Shown here in pieces: positions 5,377-7,106 of a DNA stretch of 7,106 bases (its first letter is position 1; every line of letters begins with the position of its first letter). The stretch is from PNAI01 sp964575715 (lineage in GTDB: Bacteria; Pseudomonadota; Alphaproteobacteria; Rhizobiales; Xanthobacteraceae): contig CAZNSG010000176.1 in assembly GCA_964575715.1 (NCBI GenBank), positions 1-7,106 of the forward strand, read 5' to 3'. The position numbers were made by a program, and so were the translations under genes. Below the pieces are notes generated by a model. That model was not told where the DNA came from. It ran no database searches and saw only the letters and a program-made list of their open reading frames with translations.

Positions 5377-6945
5377 GTGCAACCAAGTGACCAGCAAGAT
5401 CCTGCCACGGCGAGCGAAAAGCCGCTCGCCAAGCGCCGCCGCATGACTTCGCTGCGCGTGCGCGAGGCACGCGACCGGCTGACCTCGACCACGGGCACAC
5501 GCGCCACCTTCGATTATGAGTTACTGCGCAAGTTCGCCGACAACCGGGTTTCCGCGTCGCTGATGATCCTGCTGCTAGTCGGCACAATCGGCTTCATGTC
5601 GAGCTTCTGGACCGGCGCGGTCAACGCCGGAATCTGGACCGTCGCGGTGCTGGTGATTCATGCCGTCACCGTCACCAAGTGCCGCCAGTTCCTTGCCAGC
5701 GCGCAGGCCGGCATGAATCTGCGCGCTTGGCAGATGCGCTTCATCATCCTCGATCTGTTTTACGGCCTGGCCTGGATGTACAACCTTATCGGCCCCGTGG
5801 GCGCCGATGAGCAATCCAGCACGTTCATGCTGTTCATCATGCTGCTGATCGTGGCGGTGTCGAGCATGCTGGCTTCCAGCCTGCCGGTCGCGGCATTCGC
5901 GGCCACCATGCCGGTGACATTCGCGGTTGCGCTCAACTTCGTGCTGCTGGGCACGCTGCAGAATTACATCCTCGCGATCATGGCGCTGGTGGCGCAGGGC
6001 TATTTCATGCTGCTGATCCAGCGGCTCTATTCCGCCGGCGTGGCCACGCTGATCGCGCGCGCCGAGAAGGATGCCCTGATCGGCGAGCTGGAAGAGGCAA
6101 AAGAAAACGCGGAACAGGCGCGGCGGCGCGCGGAAGACGCCAGCATCGCCAAATCGCAGTTCCTCGCGCAGATGAGCCATGAGCTGCGCACCCCGCTCAA
6201 TGCCATTCTCGGCTTTTCCGAAGTGATGAAGACCGAGGCGTTCGGGCAGCATGCGGTACCGGCGTACAGGGAGTATTCCAACGACATCCACACCTCCGGC
6301 CAGCATCTGCTCAACCTGATCAACGAAGTGCTCGATCTGTCGCGCATCGAGGCGGGGCGCTACGAACTGCACGAGGAAGCGGTCTCGCTCTCCGCCGTGG
6401 TCGAGGATTGCCACCATCTGCTGCGATTGCGCGCGGAGAACCGTGGCATTTCCATCCACCAGGTGTTCGAGCCCAATCTGCCGCGGTTGTGGGCGGATGA
6501 GCGCGCCATCCGGCAGGTCTGTCTCAACTTGCTGTCGAATGCGGTGAAATTCACCCCGCCGGGCGGCGACGTTTGGCTCAAGGTCGGGTGGACCGCGGCG
6601 GGCGGACAATACATGAGCGTCAAGGACACCGGACCCGGCATCCCGGAAGAAGAGATTTCGATTGTGCTGTCGAAATTCGGCCAGGGATCGAATGCCATCA
6701 AATCGGCGGAGCAAGGCACCGGGCTGGGCTTGCCGATCGCCAAGAACCTGATCGAGATTCACGGCGGCACCTTCACGCTCAAATCAAAGGTGCGCATCGG
6801 CACCGAGCTGATCGCCACCTTCCCGCCCGAGCGGGTGATGGCGGCGCTCGCCCCGATCAACGATGGAACGCCGCCGACCCAGCCGCAGGTGGAAGCGGCC
6901 GATAAAGCAAAGCGCAAGCGCTCGCTGTTCCGGCTGCGGGCGTAA
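5377..6945 (+). CDS. Six-pass membrane sensor histidine kinase, DivJ/PleC-type core
   Basis: 522 aa, an inner-membrane two-component kinase. A basic cytoplasmic N-terminus is followed by six hydrophobic segments (about 59-79, 83-100, 121-140, 150-166, 168-192, 195-215) and a charged coiled coil (about 228-262). The HisKA domain has FLAQMSHELRTPLNAILGFS with phosphoacceptor H268, then DIHTSGQHLLNLINEVLDLS, typical of DivJ/PleC/PdhS kinases. The ATPase domain has the N box LNLLSNAVKFTP (N388), G1 DTGPGIP (417-423), F box KFGQG (433-437) and G2 GTGLGLPIAK (447-456). A Pro-rich then basic tail follows (about 498-522). No PAS or HAMP domain is seen and no response regulator is adjacent. The start is uncertain: the GTG at 5377 gives the full frame, while an ATG at 5443 (residue 23) gives 500 aa; neither has a good ribosome binding site. 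Phosphotransfer to DivK is inference. Confidence 0.93.
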   Translation: MQPSDQQDPATASEKPLAKRRRMTSLRVREARDRLTSTTGTRATFDYELLRKFADNRVSASLMILLLVGTIGFMSSFWTGAVNAGIWTVAVLVIHAVTVTKCRQFLASAQAGMNLRAWQMRFIILDLFYGLAWMYNLIGPVGADEQSSTFMLFIMLLIVAVSSMLASSLPVAAFAATMPVTFAVALNFVLLGTLQNYILAIMALVAQGYFMLLIQRLYSAGVATLIARAEKDALIGELEEAKENAEQARRRAEDASIAKSQFLAQMSHELRTPLNAILGFSEVMKTEAFGQHAVPAYREYSNDIHTSGQHLLNLINEVLDLSRIEAGRYELHEEAVSLSAVVEDCHHLLRLRAENRGISIHQVFEPNLPRLWADERAIRQVCLNLLSNAVKFTPPGGDVWLKVGWTAAGGQYMSVKDTGPGIPEEEISIVLSKFGQGSNAIKSAEQGTGLGLPIAKNLIEIHGGTFTLKSKVRIGTELIATFPPERVMAALAPINDGTPPTQPQVEAADKAKRKRSLFRLRA

Positions 6946-6979
6946 AAATTCGGCCAAATGATATGATATACCCAAGTGC

Positions 6980-7106
6980 CTACGGAATCCCGTTTGCTGG
7001 CGCTCCGATGAAGTGGAATTTTGGGGTGAGGAGTTTTTCAAGTTCCTCTTTCCAGCCGCCGACATTTGCGAAGAATTCATTGAACGCGGCGCGGAAGGCG
7101 GCCAGC
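6980..7106 (-). CDS. 3' end of an unrecognised gene, cut by the window edge
   Basis: On the minus strand one frame is open from the window edge to a TAG at 6980-6982, giving 41 residues. They begin LAAFRAAFNEFFANVGGWKE and continue with ELEKLLTPKFHF before ending IGAPANGIP. The composition (aromatic residues and Leu, Glu, Lys and Ala in helix-like spacing) and GC-rich third positions look like real coding sequence, but I do not recognise a family. It converges on the histidine kinase gene with a 34-bp AT-rich gap and no visible terminator. No start lies in the window, and a chance open frame of this length is possible. Confidence 0.45.
   Translation of the reverse strand, partial: LAAFRAAFNEFFANVGGWKEELEKLLTPKFHFIGAPANGIP

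Noticed and set aside
5575..6762. 395-residue open frame on the minus strand opposite the histidine kinase
   Set aside because: Long but antisense to a gene with all kinase boxes intact; composition (Arg, His, Gln, Asp) is typical of a complementary-strand artefact.
6784..7080. 98-residue open frame on the minus strand at the right end
   Set aside because: It overlaps the 3' end of the kinase gene antisense and is in a different frame from the more protein-like partial frame ending at 6980.

Overview
The window is GC-rich chromosomal DNA, most likely from an alphaproteobacterium of the Hyphomicrobiales (Bradyrhizobium/Rhodopseudomonas/Xanthobacteraceae-like). I infer this from codon use, a TakP-like TRAP binding protein, a DivJ/PleC-type histidine kinase, and palindrome-rich intergenic repeats with ends such as CTCGAAGGATGAACGG and CCTCAGGGTGACGG. 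I recall such repeats from that group but could not search for them.

Layout, left to right. Positions 1-200 hold no credible gene; they hold a cluster of three near-perfect hairpins. A strong rho-independent terminator (223-258) ends the minus-strand gene for a Tat-exported TRAP solute-binding protein (284-1372). Upstream of it on the same strand is the gene for the Mrp/ApbC iron-sulfur carrier ATPase (1535-2698). A 160-bp divergent gap leads to a plus-strand 3-hydroxyisobutyrate dehydrogenase-family reductase (2859-3728). That gene meets, tail to tail, a minus-strand RNase Z-like metallo-beta-lactamase-fold hydrolase (3743-4486). A second copy of the hairpin repeat (4498-4602) lies directly against the hydrolase's ribosome binding site, followed by a 15-bp tandem duplication and a minus-strand glutathione S-transferase-like gene (4657-5268). 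A 108-bp divergent gap with several TTAA motifs, including one CtrA-like site, precedes a plus-strand six-pass membrane histidine kinase (5377-6945). The right edge holds the 3' end of an unrecognised minus-strand gene (6980-7106).

The genes do not form one operon or pathway. They are mostly single housekeeping or accessory genes: organic-acid uptake, Fe-S assembly, small-molecule redox and detoxification, and signalling. I see no phage, transposase, CRISPR, tRNA or rRNA, and no defence or biosynthetic system.

The most interesting signals are non-coding. Two copies of a Y-shaped, two-hairpin repeat occur in opposite orientation, with compensatory base changes in both hairpins. One copy supplies, and could occlude, the Shine-Dalgarno sequence of the hydrolase gene and can be mistranslated as an N-terminal extension of it. 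The other point is a possible CtrA site beside the DivJ/PleC-like kinase.
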